This document shows, piece after piece, positions 17,264-25,915 of a stretch of DNA of 64,000 nt. Position numbers and translations under genes: made by a program. The stretch's first letter is position 1; the number at the start of each line of letters is the position of its first letter. Source of the stretch: Pontibacter pudoricolor (GTDB taxonomy: Bacteria; Bacteroidota; Bacteroidia; Cytophagales; Hymenobacteraceae); the NCBI RefSeq assembly GCF_010092985.1, contig NZ_CP048106.1, forward strand, positions 2,294,001 to 2,358,000, given 5' to 3'. The notes below the pieces were generated by a model. It was not told the origin of the DNA and did no database searches. It worked only from the letters and a program-made list of their open reading frames with translations.

Positions 17264-17827
17264 ATGAGCAACACCAACGATGCTATTCCGCCAGGTTGGA
17301 GCTATAACCCCGCTACCTGGGGAGAACGCCTTCCCATTGTAGCATTGGCGCTGCTTGGCCTGGCAATTGCTACCTACCTGGGCCTTTTTCAGCTTAAGAT
17401 TATCCCCACTGTATGGGAGCCGTTCTTCGGGAACGACAGCAGAAAGATCCTGACATCCGGGGTGTCTCAAATTTTACCTGTTCCGGATGCCTTGTTAGGA
17501 GCCTTAGGGTATGCAGCCGATGCGACCGCAGGGATTATAGGTGGCACGCGTCGCTGGCGCACCATGCCCTGGATCGTAATTCTGTTTGGTGTGATGGTGG
17601 GTCCGCTTGGGATGATAAGTGTGCTGCTGGTGGTGGTACAACCGGTGTTGTATGATGCCTGGTGCACGTTGTGTCTGGCTTCTGCAGTTATTTCGGTAGT
17701 GATGATCGGCCCTGCCATGGATGAGATGCTGGCTAGTTTGCAATACCTGAAACGAGTAAAAGATGCCAACGGGTCGCTCTGGAAAGCATTCTGGGGATAT
17801 AAAGAAGTACAAGGTAATGTGATATAG
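17264..17827 (+). CDS. VKOR-like membrane protein without the loop cysteine pair
   Basis: A 187-residue four-helix membrane protein of the vitamin K epoxide reductase superfamily. The fourth-helix CxxC is present as WCTLC (C134, C137). The segment that in canonical VKOR holds the loop cysteines and the CxxVxxS pattern is here FFGNDSRKILTSGVSQILPVPD (quoted in part: FFGNDSRKILTS), with no cysteine, so thiol relay to a DsbA-like partner is not possible in the usual way. The ALGALGYA motif after it is kept. It ends two bases before an SPW-repeat gene, with which it clearly forms an operon. Function: probably a redox or quinone-associated membrane protein. Confidence 0.85.
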   Translation: MSNTNDAIPPGWSYNPATWGERLPIVALALLGLAIATYLGLFQLKIIPTVWEPFFGNDSRKILTSGVSQILPVPDALLGALGYAADATAGIIGGTRRWRTMPWIVILFGVMVGPLGMISVLLVVVQPVLYDAWCTLCLASAVISVVMIGPAMDEMLASLQYLKRVKDANGSLWKAFWGYKEVQGNVI

Positions 17828-17829
17828 CT

Positions 17830-18219
17830 ATGTGGGCACAGATCATAAACGCACTCCTGGGAATCTGGCTGATGGCCTCCCCTGCCGTCTTCGGTTTTGC
17901 AGATGACAAGACCATTTCGAATAATGCGCATATTGTTGGTCCCGTCGTTGCCTCGTTTGCCATTATAGCTTGCTGGGAGGCAACACGGGTAATTCGCTAC
18001 TATAATTTGCTACCGGGTGCATGGCTGCTGCTGGCACCCTGGGTATTGGGCTATGACTCTACTATAGCTATTGTCAACAATATGGTAATCGGGGTGGCTG
18101 TAATCGGGTTAAGCCTGGTAAAGGGAAAAATCAGCGGTTCGTACGGCGGCGGCTGGTCAGCTATCTGGAAAAAAGATTCCTTGCACGCTACCGAGGCACG
18201 TAGAAAGTTAGGGAGTTAA
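17830..18219 (+). CDS. SPW-repeat membrane protein
   Basis: A 129-residue inner-membrane protein with two copies of the SPW motif region: ALLGIWLMASPAVFGFAD and LLPGAWLLLAPWVLGYDS, each followed by a second helix, giving four helices. The SPW family (Pfam SPW) often sits beside the VKOR-like gene seen here, and the two-base gap implies co-translation. The role is unknown; association in the membrane with the VKOR-like protein is an inference from the pairing. Confidence 0.85.
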   Translation: MWAQIINALLGIWLMASPAVFGFADDKTISNNAHIVGPVVASFAIIACWEATRVIRYYNLLPGAWLLLAPWVLGYDSTIAIVNNMVIGVAVIGLSLVKGKISGSYGGGWSAIWKKDSLHATEARRKLGS

Positions 18220-18364
18220 AGAGTTTGGGAGTTAGAAAGTTGAGGCGTTATGGATGGCTATAGTTGGGGAATGAGAGTTCTATTTTAATGTAAGGAAAAG
18301 AAGCACGCAAAACTATAAATCCTTATATTAGAACTGCTTATCAACTCTGCTTCTCATCCAAACC

Positions 18365-19336
18365 ATGAAATTTAAAGCCACTCTCATCGGACTTGCTGTT
18401 GCCGGCATTGTTATAGTTGCTACAGCCCTCCTCATCCGGAAAGATATTCCTGCCGAAGAACTTAAAGCAAAGTATACCACATCCGAGTCGCGGTTTATAA
18501 CTATAGCTGGCGCCAACCTGCACTACCGCGACGAAGGCCAGGGTACACCGATCATACTGCTGCATGGCACTGCTGCCTCCCTGAACACCTGGGATGGCTG
18601 GGCCTCTGAACTGAGTAAAAATTACCGTGTGCTCCGCATCGATCTTCCCGGGTTCGGGCTCACCGGCCGCAACCAAACCGATACCTATACTATAGCGTAC
18701 TACACACAGCTTCTGCTTGATTTTCTGGATAAGCAGGGAATAGAAAAAGCACATGTAGCCGGCAGTTCTCTTGGTGGACAGATCGCGTATGACTTTGCTG
18801 CCACACATCCGGAGCGGGTTCACAAACTGATACTGGTATCGCCAACGGGTGTAACCAATGCCAACGACAAAAGCATCTCCATGCCCTTTATGCTGGCACA
18901 AACTCCTATAGTTAAACACTCGCTGCGCTACATAACACCCCGGTTTATAGTTGAGAAAAGCCTGAAAGAAGTATATGGAGACGACAGCAAATTAACAACA
19001 CAAACTATAACCCTGAGCCACGACCTGCTGCTGCGCGAAGGCAACCGGGAAGCGTTTATTGCCCGAATGAACACCACAGACACAGATAACCTACACAAGC
19101 TGGCACAGGTACAGGCACCAACCTTACTGCTTTGGGGCGAAGCCGATGCCTGGGTGCCGGCCACAGATGCCACTCACTTCCTGAAAAACATAAAAGGGGC
19201 TCAGCTTAAACTATACCCGGGTGCGGGCCATATCCCGATGGAAGAACTGCCGCAGGAGACCGTGCAGGATGCGCTGCATTTCCTGAATACTGAACCCGCC
19301 CTACATAACTATTACAATCCAGATCTTAGCCTTTAA
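18365..19336 (+). CDS. Membrane-anchored alpha/beta hydrolase
   Basis: A 323-residue alpha/beta hydrolase. Residues 5-24 form an uncleaved N-terminal anchor (TLIGLAVAGIVIVATALL), so the enzyme faces the periplasm. The oxyanion HG is at 67-68 and the nucleophile elbow GSSLGG places the catalytic serine at 135; the acid is in LLWGEADAWVP and the histidine in GAGHIPMEE near the C-terminus. All triad members are present. The substrate is unknown; meta-cleavage product hydrolases and esterases share this pattern. Confidence 0.9.
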   Translation: MKFKATLIGLAVAGIVIVATALLIRKDIPAEELKAKYTTSESRFITIAGANLHYRDEGQGTPIILLHGTAASLNTWDGWASELSKNYRVLRIDLPGFGLTGRNQTDTYTIAYYTQLLLDFLDKQGIEKAHVAGSSLGGQIAYDFAATHPERVHKLILVSPTGVTNANDKSISMPFMLAQTPIVKHSLRYITPRFIVEKSLKEVYGDDSKLTTQTITLSHDLLLREGNREAFIARMNTTDTDNLHKLAQVQAPTLLLWGEADAWVPATDATHFLKNIKGAQLKLYPGAGHIPMEELPQETVQDALHFLNTEPALHNYYNPDLSL

Positions 19337-19405
19337 ACTATAGTACATTTTCCAAACTATAGGTTAGCTTTATTGGTTACTTAACCGAACCACGAGCAGC
19401 ATCGC

Positions 19406-20104
19406 ATGAGCAAAATATATTTCATCAGCGGGTTAGGCGCCGACTGGCGGATGTTCCAGTTTCTGAAGTTGCCGGAATTTTTACCGCAGCAACAGGTTGC
19501 CTGGATCGCCCCGCAGGATGAGAACGAGTCGCTGGCCTCTTATACCCGACGCCTGTCAGAGCAAATCACAGATCCTGAGCCTATCTTGGTTGGTTTGTCT
19601 TTTGGCGGATTGGTAGCGATAGAGCTGAGCAAACTTGTGCAGCCAAAGGTTACTATCATTATTTCCAGCCTGGCCACGCGTCATAATCTGCCCTGGTATT
19701 ACAGGCAGCTCGGGAAAACACGTTTGCAAAAATGGCTGCCTTTCCCGGTGATGAAGGCCATCTACCCTGTGGCACCTTTCTTTTTCGGGGCCCATACCGA
19801 ACCGGAACGCAGGCTGCTGAAAGAGGTAATCCTGGAGATAGATGAAAAGTTTCTGCGCTGGGCGCTCAGCCGGCTCCTGGACTGGGACCAGCAGGAAACT
19901 ATCCCCGGCCTGATTCAAATTCATGGCACCTCCGACCTGATCCTTCCGTTCCGCGACCGGCCGGGCATCATCTCCATCCCGAAAGGCGAACATTTAATGG
20001 TGATGCATCTCTCAGATGAAATTAGTGTTATCTTGAGCAAAATTTTAGAAGCAGTATGGATAAAAGCAGATACATTGCCAGAACAGCAGACGGCCAGGAA
20101 ATAG
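19406..20104 (+). CDS. Small cytoplasmic alpha/beta hydrolase
   Basis: A 232-residue hydrolase lacking a lid domain, similar to Bacteroidota proteins with the start KIYFISGLGADWRMF. The nucleophile elbow is GLSFGG with serine 65; the His is in KGEHLMV and the acid in IHGTSDLILP. Its C-terminus overlaps the next small gene by 49 bases in another frame, and the FAD oxidoreductase follows, so the three are likely one operon. Confidence 0.88.
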   Translation: MSKIYFISGLGADWRMFQFLKLPEFLPQQQVAWIAPQDENESLASYTRRLSEQITDPEPILVGLSFGGLVAIELSKLVQPKVTIIISSLATRHNLPWYYRQLGKTRLQKWLPFPVMKAIYPVAPFFFGAHTEPERRLLKEVILEIDEKFLRWALSRLLDWDQQETIPGLIQIHGTSDLILPFRDRPGIISIPKGEHLMVMHLSDEISVILSKILEAVWIKADTLPEQQTARK

Positions 20105-20304
20105 AGCTGACACAGGCTACAATCATCAGAAGCAACAACCTTTACCCGTTTGGGAAACACAACTACGCCATTTACGAAGCTCCCGACGGCCACTTTGTGA
20201 AAGGCATGAACAACGGCGAACGCGAGATCATGCTTACCTCTTATGAGATCATCAGCGAAGAGGAAGCCCGCAACTATAGCCACCCGTATTACCGCGAAGA
20301 CTAG
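20056..20304 (+). CDS. Small unknown protein overlapping the hydrolase
   Basis: An 82-residue soluble protein (MDKSRYIARTADGQEI...) whose first 16 codons overlap the end of the upstream hydrolase in a different frame. The non-overlapping part is plainly coding-like: TIIRSNNLYPFGKHNYAIYEAPDG, then EREIMLTSYEIISEEEA. Its stop is four bases before the next ATG. No family is recognised. A shorter form would need a rarer start codon, so I keep the overlapping ATG. Confidence 0.7.
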   Translation: MDKSRYIARTADGQEIELTQATIIRSNNLYPFGKHNYAIYEAPDGHFVKGMNNGEREIMLTSYEIISEEEARNYSHPYYRED

Positions 20305-20308
20305 TTTT

Positions 20309-21448
20309 ATGCAGTTCAGTTTCTGGGAGCAGGATACCTATTTCAGTAATATTGATGTGCTGATCGTGGGCAGCGGTATAGTTGGCCTGAATGCCGCTTT
20401 GCACCTGAAAACCACACAGCCCAACTTAAAAGTTATAGTTGCCGAACGGGGACTGTTGCCTACGGGAGCCAGCTCTAAGAATGCCGGATTCGCCTGTTTC
20501 GGTAGCCCCACCGAGCTTATAGAAGACCTTGCCCACCACACCGAAGATGAGGTTTTTGGGTTGGTAGAGCGCCGATGGAAAGGATTGCAGCGCCTGCGAC
20601 GTAACCTGGGAGATAAAACAATAGATTACCACCGCTGGGGTGGCTACGAGTTGTTTGATAAGAGCCAGCGCGATCTATACGAGCAAAGCATAAACCAGCT
20701 GCCTTACCTGAACAAACACCTGCAAACTATAGTTGGCGAACCTGAGATCTACCGTACCGCCGACGAAAAGATCAAAACCTTCGGATTCAGGGAGGTGGAG
20801 CATTTGGTTGAAAGCACTGCCGAAGGCCAGATAGATACCGGAAAAATGATCCTGGCGCTTACCCAAAAAGTGCAGGCGCTGGGCGTGATCATTCACAATA
20901 ACCTGGAAATACAACACCTGCACGACGAAGGCAAAACTATAGTTGCCACCACCGATAAAGGAATAACCCTTAAAGCCCGTGCTGCTTTGGTAGCCACCAA
21001 TGGCTTTGCGAAACAGCTGTTGCCACAACTGCAGGTTATCCCGGCTCGCGCGCAGGTGCTCATTACCAAACCTATAGTTGGCCTTAAACTGAAAGGCACT
21101 TTCCATTACGACAAAGGCTACTATTACTTCCGCAACATTGGCGATCGCGTGCTTTTCGGCGGGGCGCGCAACCTCGATTTTAAAACGGAAGAAACAACAG
21201 AAGCCGGGCTCACTGAACTGGTTCAAAACAGACTGGAAGAGCTCTTGCAGCAGGTTATCCTGCCTGATACACCTTTTGAAGTGGAACAACGCTGGAGCGG
21301 TATTATGGGCATGGGACCTGCTAAAACAACTATAGTTCAGCCGGTATCAGAAAGAATAAGCTGTGCCGTGCGGATGGGCGGAATGGGTGTGGCAATCGGC
21401 TCACTTGTTGGTGAAGAAGGCGCTGAGTTAATTCTTCAGCAGCTATAG
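20309..21448 (+). CDS. FAD-dependent oxidoreductase (DadA/glycine oxidase-like)
   Basis: A 379-residue flavoenzyme of the DAO superfamily. I start at the ATG at 20309, four bases after the preceding stop, rather than at an upstream ATG at 20243 that would overlap the previous gene. The dinucleotide-binding GSGIVG is at residues 21-26, followed by ERGLLPTGASSKNAGFACFG, the usual flavin-contact region; the C-terminus holds RWSGIMGMGP and GGMGVAIG. Likely oxidises an amine or amino acid. The gene has six TATAGTT words, each read in the same phase as an Ile-Val codon pair. Confidence 0.9.
   Translation: MQFSFWEQDTYFSNIDVLIVGSGIVGLNAALHLKTTQPNLKVIVAERGLLPTGASSKNAGFACFGSPTELIEDLAHHTEDEVFGLVERRWKGLQRLRRNLGDKTIDYHRWGGYELFDKSQRDLYEQSINQLPYLNKHLQTIVGEPEIYRTADEKIKTFGFREVEHLVESTAEGQIDTGKMILALTQKVQALGVIIHNNLEIQHLHDEGKTIVATTDKGITLKARAALVATNGFAKQLLPQLQVIPARAQVLITKPIVGLKLKGTFHYDKGYYYFRNIGDRVLFGGARNLDFKTEETTEAGLTELVQNRLEELLQQVILPDTPFEVEQRWSGIMGMGPAKTTIVQPVSERISCAVRMGGMGVAIGSLVGEEGAELILQQL
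20377..21337 (+). repeat. Cluster of iterated TATAGTT words (example of a window-wide motif)
   Basis: Within this single gene TATAGTT occurs at 20377, 20434, 20728, 20938, 21073 and 21331. Chance expectation for a 7-mer over about 1.1 kb on one strand is well under one. The same word, and the palindrome AACTATAGTT, is spread through the whole window in genes and spacers. Confidence 0.9.
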
Positions 21449-21469
21449 ATAAGATTAAACTATAAACCA

Positions 21470-21507
21470 TAAAAAAAAGGGAAGTTACTTTAAGTAGCCT
21501 CCCTTTA
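21470..21507 (+). terminator. Hairpin terminator after the oxidoreductase operon
   Basis: AAAGGGAAGTTACTT pairs with AAGTAGCCTCCCTTT with one mismatch and one wobble, followed by AGTTTTGTGTTTT. Confidence 0.65.
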
Positions 21508-21527
21508 GTTTTGTGTTTTAGTTTGCT

Positions 21528-21737
21528 CTAAGCTGTAATCCATTTGTGTGTTGGGTTTTGGTTCAGGTGCATGGTTTTCTGAGAGATTTCTTTCTCCGCT
21601 TTGTAAAATTGCTGGTATTCTTCCTCATCTAATTCTTCTCGTAACGCTATATGGAAACTGGCTAGCTCAGGGTATAACCTGTTCCTTTCAGAGCGCTCTT
21701 CCGGACTGTTGGTGTTAAAGTCATAAAAGCTTTTCAT
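21528..21737 (-). CDS. Small unknown acidic protein
   Basis: A 69-residue soluble protein, MKSFYDFNTNSPEERSERNRLYPELASF..., rich in Glu and predicted helical (REELDEEEYQQFYKAEKEI). No signal peptide or known domain. It reads like a real small protein because the frame is bounded by an ATG with an AT-rich upstream region and ends close to the convergent terminator, but no family is recognised. Confidence 0.6.
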   Translation of the reverse strand: MKSFYDFNTNSPEERSERNRLYPELASFHIALREELDEEEYQQFYKAEKEISQKTMHLNQNPTHKWITA

Positions 21738-21870
21738 TGTTTGACTAGGGTTTAATAAGCTGATTTATAATTGATTGAAAGACTTAATACTCCATAGTCA
21801 GTTGTTTTGTTTTATATATAGTTCCGAAAATGTTACCAATTGCAAACCAACCTTTTTTTAGTTATAAAAA

Positions 21871-21905
21871 GAGATCGGCTACACCATACAGGCGTAGCCG
21901 ATCTT
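21871..21905 (-). terminator. Hairpin terminator after the 22147 peptide gene
   Basis: AGATCGGCTAC and GTAGCCGATCT form a perfect stem; read on the minus strand it is followed by TTTTTATAACTAAAAAAA. Confidence 0.75.
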
Positions 21906-21997
21906 CAAAACCTATAGTACTTTTTAATTAATTTCTACAGAAACCGTTCTCTTTTATGGTTTGCCGAAGCTTACTGAAACGCAGGGTTATTACTGGT

Positions 21998-22147
21998 TTA
22001 ATTACTATTCCCCGAACCAGGCATTAAGCAGTGATCTATAGTTGTGTTCTCAGATTTTTCAGGGAGTGTATTTGCGCTGGCAGCTATAGAACCCAACAGG
22101 AAAACGGCCACCAGCAGGTAAGCAATAAACGATTTGATATTTTTCAT
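21998..22147 (-). CDS. Small exported peptide
   Basis: A 49-residue peptide starting at the ATG at 22147: MKNIKSFIAYLLVAVFLLGS then AASANTLPEKSENTT. The first half is a clear signal peptide with an ALA-like ASA-N cleavage area; the mature peptide is about 25 residues with a single cysteine (DHCLMPGSGNSN). An upstream ATG would add 12 residues but spoils the signal peptide. Function unknown; it has its own terminator. Confidence 0.6.
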   Translation of the reverse strand: MKNIKSFIAYLLVAVFLLGSIAASANTLPEKSENTTIDHCLMPGSGNSN

Positions 22148-22341
22148 AACAGTTAATTCAGGTAAATGCCCGGCTGCTTTCAACTTATGCTACAACTTCG
22201 CCAGCACCCGGCAATTCCTTTGTTTCAACTGTTATGCCAGTTTTAAAAAATCAGCTATTTATTATTCATTATCTAATTGATTCACAGTAACCAACTGGTA
22301 TTAATATAGCTTCCAAAGAGTAACACAAAACTATAATCAGC

Positions 22342-22373
22342 AAAAAAGCCCAACCTTACGATTGGGCTTTTTT
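22342..22373 (-). terminator. Hairpin terminator after the 22391-24593 genes
   Basis: AAAAAAGCCCAA and TTGGGCTTTTTT form a perfect stem with a short loop; its symmetry would also serve plus-strand transcripts. Confidence 0.85.
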
Positions 22374-22390
22374 GCTGGGGCAACTATAGT

Positions 22391-22909
22391 TTAGCTGCCG
22401 AATACATTACGTATAAAGATCGGAACAAAGATGATGATCAGGATAGCGGCCTGGTGCTCTGCCACCGATTTCAGGTAAAGGCTGGTACTAACCAGTACCT
22501 CTTTGGTAAGCTCCGGCAACTCCTCGGAAACTATAATATCCCCTTTCCCGAAACTGAAGGATGGCTGCTTAAAACTGATCAGCGTTTTGCCAGCCACGTC
22601 CTGCACCTTACGGTTATAGGTAAAAAACTCGCTAGTGAGCAGATACGTTTCGCCTGAGTTTAATATTACCTTCGTTTTACCAAATAGTGATGCTTTAGCT
22701 TTACCAATCTCTTCGCCGTTGTAGGTTATAGTTACCTCCTGTTCAAACCATCCTTTATTTTTAAAAGAAATGGTAGCGGTACCGGACGTATATACCGCAT
22801 CGTAACTCGACCAGCTTTCAAAAGTAATAGTACCCATAGGCCGATCTATAGTTCGTAAGGCAAACTCCCGGCCCGACCAGTCTTTCTGTTTCCAATGCAG
22901 GATATTCAT
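22391..22909 (-). CDS. Unknown beta-rich protein with C-terminal membrane anchor
   Basis: A 172-residue protein without signal peptide. Residues 1-135 show alternating strands (GTITFESWSSYDAVYTSGTATISF, KTKVILNSGETYLLTSEFFTY in short pieces), recalling tubby/LURP-like sheets; the end LYLKSVAEHQAAILIIIFVPIFI is a single C-terminal helix, so it may be tail-anchored. It starts 13 bases after the M49-like peptidase ends, so the two are probably co-transcribed. No function is assigned. Confidence 0.75.
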   Translation of the reverse strand: MNILHWKQKDWSGREFALRTIDRPMGTITFESWSSYDAVYTSGTATISFKNKGWFEQEVTITYNGEEIGKAKASLFGKTKVILNSGETYLLTSEFFTYNRKVQDVAGKTLISFKQPSFSFGKGDIIVSEELPELTKEVLVSTSLYLKSVAEHQAAILIIIFVPIFIRNVFGS

Positions 22910-22922
22910 CAGCTATAGTTTG

Positions 22923-24593
22923 TTATTTCAGACCAAGTACATCTACGCCCTGCTCAAACACCACATCCACCGGAATATTGGCTTTACTCAAACGGTCGAG
23001 GTCGGCCTGCAGTTTGGCATCTACCTGCCCCTGCTCGTTTAGCAAGTTGCCTACACCCGCGTAGTCGCCGTTGCCCTGCAGTGTCAGAATCTTTTCGGAC
23101 AGCTTGTTCATAGCTTCGCGCATTTTAGCATAGTTCACACGGTATTTACCTGTTGTTTCATCGCGCTCAAAAGCACCGTTCTCTTTAAAGAAGTTGAAAC
23201 GAACCATATTGGCCTTGCCATGTGCACTGGCCGCACCAAACCTAACCGACCGGAAAATACCGGCCAGGAACGTGGTGTAATAATCTTCCAGGCTGCCTTC
23301 TACTTCGCCTTTCTCGTGCAACTGCGTGATCATGTACAAACCCAGAATATCCGCTTTGCCTTCCTCCAGGGCAGATGCATGTTCTTTCAGGGCTTCGCGA
23401 ACAGTGCCTTTACTGTTAATGGTATTTTTGATACCTAAGCCGTGCGCCACTTCGTGAAACATGGTGTTAGCAAAAAAAGCATCGAAGGTTACGTGTTTTT
23501 GCTGGTCTTCTGCAATCAGTTCGTCGGCAATCGGCACCATAATTTTATCGAATTTGGCGCGCATGGCATTTTTCAGCTGCAGACGACGCGTGCCTCTTTT
23601 CAGTTGCACTTCTTCGTCGTTTGGCAGGTTTATAGCTATAGTCTTGCTGCCTGCATTACTGTCGCCGCCATAAAACACCACATCGTAAGCATTCAGGTCA
23701 GAATCGGTGCCGGGCGTTTCTTTTTTATAGTTGGCAGCCACAGGCAGGCCGCGCTGCAGTTCAGGCAGAAAAGCAGCATATTTAGCCAGCCGTTCGCTCC
23801 ACTCCATGTCTTTAATCAACACATAAGCCTCGTGTGCTGCCTTATAACCAAACAGCGCATCTTCGTAGGTTTCTATCGGGCCTATCACTACATCAACTTT
23901 GTTGTTTTTCATGTCCATCCAGGCCAGGTCGCTTGGCTGGTAGTTGTCCGTTAGCAGGGCTTCGGCGCGCAGCGTCAGGTATTTTTTAAGGCCTGCGTCT
24001 TCGGCAAGTGCGGCAGCTTGTTTTAGCAGGTCTGATGCTTTTTTAACATCATCTTTAAACTGCACATGGTAAGGCACGGTAATTAATTTGCCATTGGCAT
24101 CACGGCGCACAAACGTATACAGGCTGGCTTTGTCTTTCAGATTGGCTTTCTCAAACTCTTCCTTGGTCATATCAGCAGGATAAAAGTTTGATCCTGCCGG
24201 TTTTGAGCCAACGCCAGCTATAAAAGGCTCGTTGTTGTTCAGACGGTCCCAGGGGCCATAGTTGATCTTTACAAACTGTTTGGCAGCAGCATTATCCAGC
24301 GCGGCAAGTAAAGAATCGCCTTTGCCGTAGGCTTCGTACCAGAACAGCTTATCCATAATTTTACCGGCTTCTATCAGCAATGGCAGCATCTGGCGCTCTT
24401 TTTCGGTCAGTTTGCTCATATCAGCCGTCAGGCGCACATTTGTATACATGTCCAGTTTCTGTTGCAGGCTATCGCCGGCTTGAGTAGTGGTAGCGGTTTC
24501 AGTGGTTGTGCTGCCTTCTTCCGTAGTTTTACTTGTACACCCAACTGTAGCAACAGCCAGTGCAGTGGCGAATATTAAATGGCGTGGTTTCAT
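22923..24593 (-). CDS. Exported M49-like (dipeptidyl-peptidase III-related) zinc hydrolase
   Basis: A 556-residue lipoprotein or secreted enzyme: MKPRHLIFATALAVATVGC has lipobox TVGC. The catalytic motif is HEVAHGLG, an HExxH form as in the DPP III-like C-terminus of plant NUDT3, in place of the HExxxH of classical DPP III; the second zinc motif is EEGKAD, the counterpart of EECRAD. The intervening RRLQLKNAMRAKF and the following RFGAASAHGKANM segments fit the family. Expected to release dipeptides or hydrolyse a related substrate at the cell surface. The neighbouring gene downstream is a small membrane protein of unknown function. Confidence 0.88.
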   Translation of the reverse strand: MKPRHLIFATALAVATVGCTSKTTEEGSTTTETATTTQAGDSLQQKLDMYTNVRLTADMSKLTEKERQMLPLLIEAGKIMDKLFWYEAYGKGDSLLAALDNAAAKQFVKINYGPWDRLNNNEPFIAGVGSKPAGSNFYPADMTKEEFEKANLKDKASLYTFVRRDANGKLITVPYHVQFKDDVKKASDLLKQAAALAEDAGLKKYLTLRAEALLTDNYQPSDLAWMDMKNNKVDVVIGPIETYEDALFGYKAAHEAYVLIKDMEWSERLAKYAAFLPELQRGLPVAANYKKETPGTDSDLNAYDVVFYGGDSNAGSKTIAINLPNDEEVQLKRGTRRLQLKNAMRAKFDKIMVPIADELIAEDQQKHVTFDAFFANTMFHEVAHGLGIKNTINSKGTVREALKEHASALEEGKADILGLYMITQLHEKGEVEGSLEDYYTTFLAGIFRSVRFGAASAHGKANMVRFNFFKENGAFERDETTGKYRVNYAKMREAMNKLSEKILTLQGNGDYAGVGNLLNEQGQVDAKLQADLDRLSKANIPVDVVFEQGVDVLGLK

Positions 24594-24727
24594 TCTAGTT
24601 TTATTAGTTCAGATATTGAAGATAGTAAATTTAAAGTATTCGTTAAAATCAGCCGCTACTACGCTTCCGGAAACTATAGTTTAGCCTGCAACTATAAACT
24701 ATACGCGGTAGCCCGGATTACTTCATA

Positions 24728-24760
24728 AAAAAGAGATGAAGCGTAGTGCCTCATCTCTTC
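24728..24760 (-). terminator. Hairpin terminator after the 25736 lipoprotein
   Basis: AAGAGATGA pairs with TCATCTCTT around an eleven-base loop; on the minus strand it is followed by TTTTTTATG. Confidence 0.8.
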
Positions 24761-24782
24761 CAACTATAAATCAGGTTAGATT

Positions 24783-25736
24783 TTACTCTCCATCTTCACA
24801 CTTGATATTATCCCCGATGTATCCGGCAGCTGCTTTGGCTGCGGCATTACCAGTAGGCATATCGTCCATGTTGTAAGTAGTCATTTTATTCAGAGTGCTC
24901 AGGTAGGCATCTATAGTTGCCAGCTCAGCTGCATAAGCAGTAGCCGAAATATAGCCCATCTGTCTGTTCAGTAATACCGTTGCACCTTGCGAGAAAGCAG
25001 CTCTCGAATCTTTAAGGCCGCCGGCACTGTTCCCGTTAGGAGTCATTATGGCAAGACCTTCAGCTTCTGTATAGGTATAACCGCCTAAGGTAACAGTATT
25101 GCCTTTCCAGCTTCCTGCTTTATGGAAAGCGCCCTGGCCTTCTCCGCAAAGGTCCATCACGTCACAGCCCGGTCCGGCTACAGATGTGGGGTAGCACGCA
25201 TTACTGATTCTTGCCCAAATGTTCGCCGATTTAACCTGAATGGCTTCGCTTAAGGTAAACTGTACTGTGTACACATTTCCATCAGTCAGCTTCTCCTGGA
25301 AATCGGATAATCTCAGGTAGCCCGTTACAGCAGACATATCGCAGGCACTGCCATTTCCTTCTTTATAGGACGGAGCCAATGCTTGTGTAAATGAGCCCGT
25401 AACAGATGCTGAAACGACATTAGCGCCCGATAAGGCAATTTGCTGATCATCGCAGCCGGTAAGCGTGAGCAAAAGTGAACCGATGTTTGGTACATTTCCT
25501 GCAACCGTTTTCTGAACAGTAAACTGCCAGGTTTTGCCATCGGTGGTACTCAAATCGGAAATAGCAACAGGACTGACAGCACTTGCAACTTTAGCAGCAT
25601 CAGCGGAAGAGCTGTTAAAGCCAGACGAAGGGTTAACATTTTCCATGTCCTTAGAACATGAGAACATAAGCAATAGGGCGCCTAGGCCGATGCTTAATTT
25701 TGGTAGTGCTTTTAGCATTTTTCTTTTAAATAACAT
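24783..25736 (-). CDS. Unknown surface lipoprotein
   Basis: A 317-residue lipoprotein. The N-terminus has a signal ending LLMFSC (lipobox FSC preceded by Met); a second ATG at 25718 (MLKALPKLSIG) would give an equally good signal, and I keep the first. The mature protein is Ala/Ser/Thr-rich and beta-like at the start, with several paired cysteines in the middle (ISNACYPTSVAGPGCDVMDLC, quoted in part NACYPTS and GCDVMDLC) and a C-terminal helical part. No family recognised. An alternating composition unlike catalytic proteins suggests a binding or structural role. Confidence 0.8.
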   Translation of the reverse strand: MLFKRKMLKALPKLSIGLGALLLMFSCSKDMENVNPSSGFNSSSADAAKVASAVSPVAISDLSTTDGKTWQFTVQKTVAGNVPNIGSLLLTLTGCDDQQIALSGANVVSASVTGSFTQALAPSYKEGNGSACDMSAVTGYLRLSDFQEKLTDGNVYTVQFTLSEAIQVKSANIWARISNACYPTSVAGPGCDVMDLCGEGQGAFHKAGSWKGNTVTLGGYTYTEAEGLAIMTPNGNSAGGLKDSRAAFSQGATVLLNRQMGYISATAYAAELATIDAYLSTLNKMTTYNMDDMPTGNAAAKAAAGYIGDNIKCEDGE

Positions 25737-25850
25737 ATGTTATCAATTAGGCAATAGTACTAAAAACAAAACAAATAGTTTCAATTAAATATTTAAATAT
25801 TTATAATTATCAAGATTATGGTTTATATCTCGTCATAAAGCACTGCAAAC

Positions 25851-25896
25851 AATAAAGCCATTGCTCTTCCCGGGAGAAAAGCAGCGGCTTTATTGT
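25851..25896 (-). terminator. Hairpin terminator after the kinase
   Basis: AATAAAGCC and GGCTTTATT form the stem with an inner GC pair region; on the minus strand followed by GTTTGC. Confidence 0.6.
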
Positions 25897-25915
25897 TTGG
25901 TTGGTTTGCTATAGT

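Noticed and set aside
23442-23954. Antisense frame over the M49-like peptidase
   Set aside because: Shadow of a well-supported gene on the other strand.
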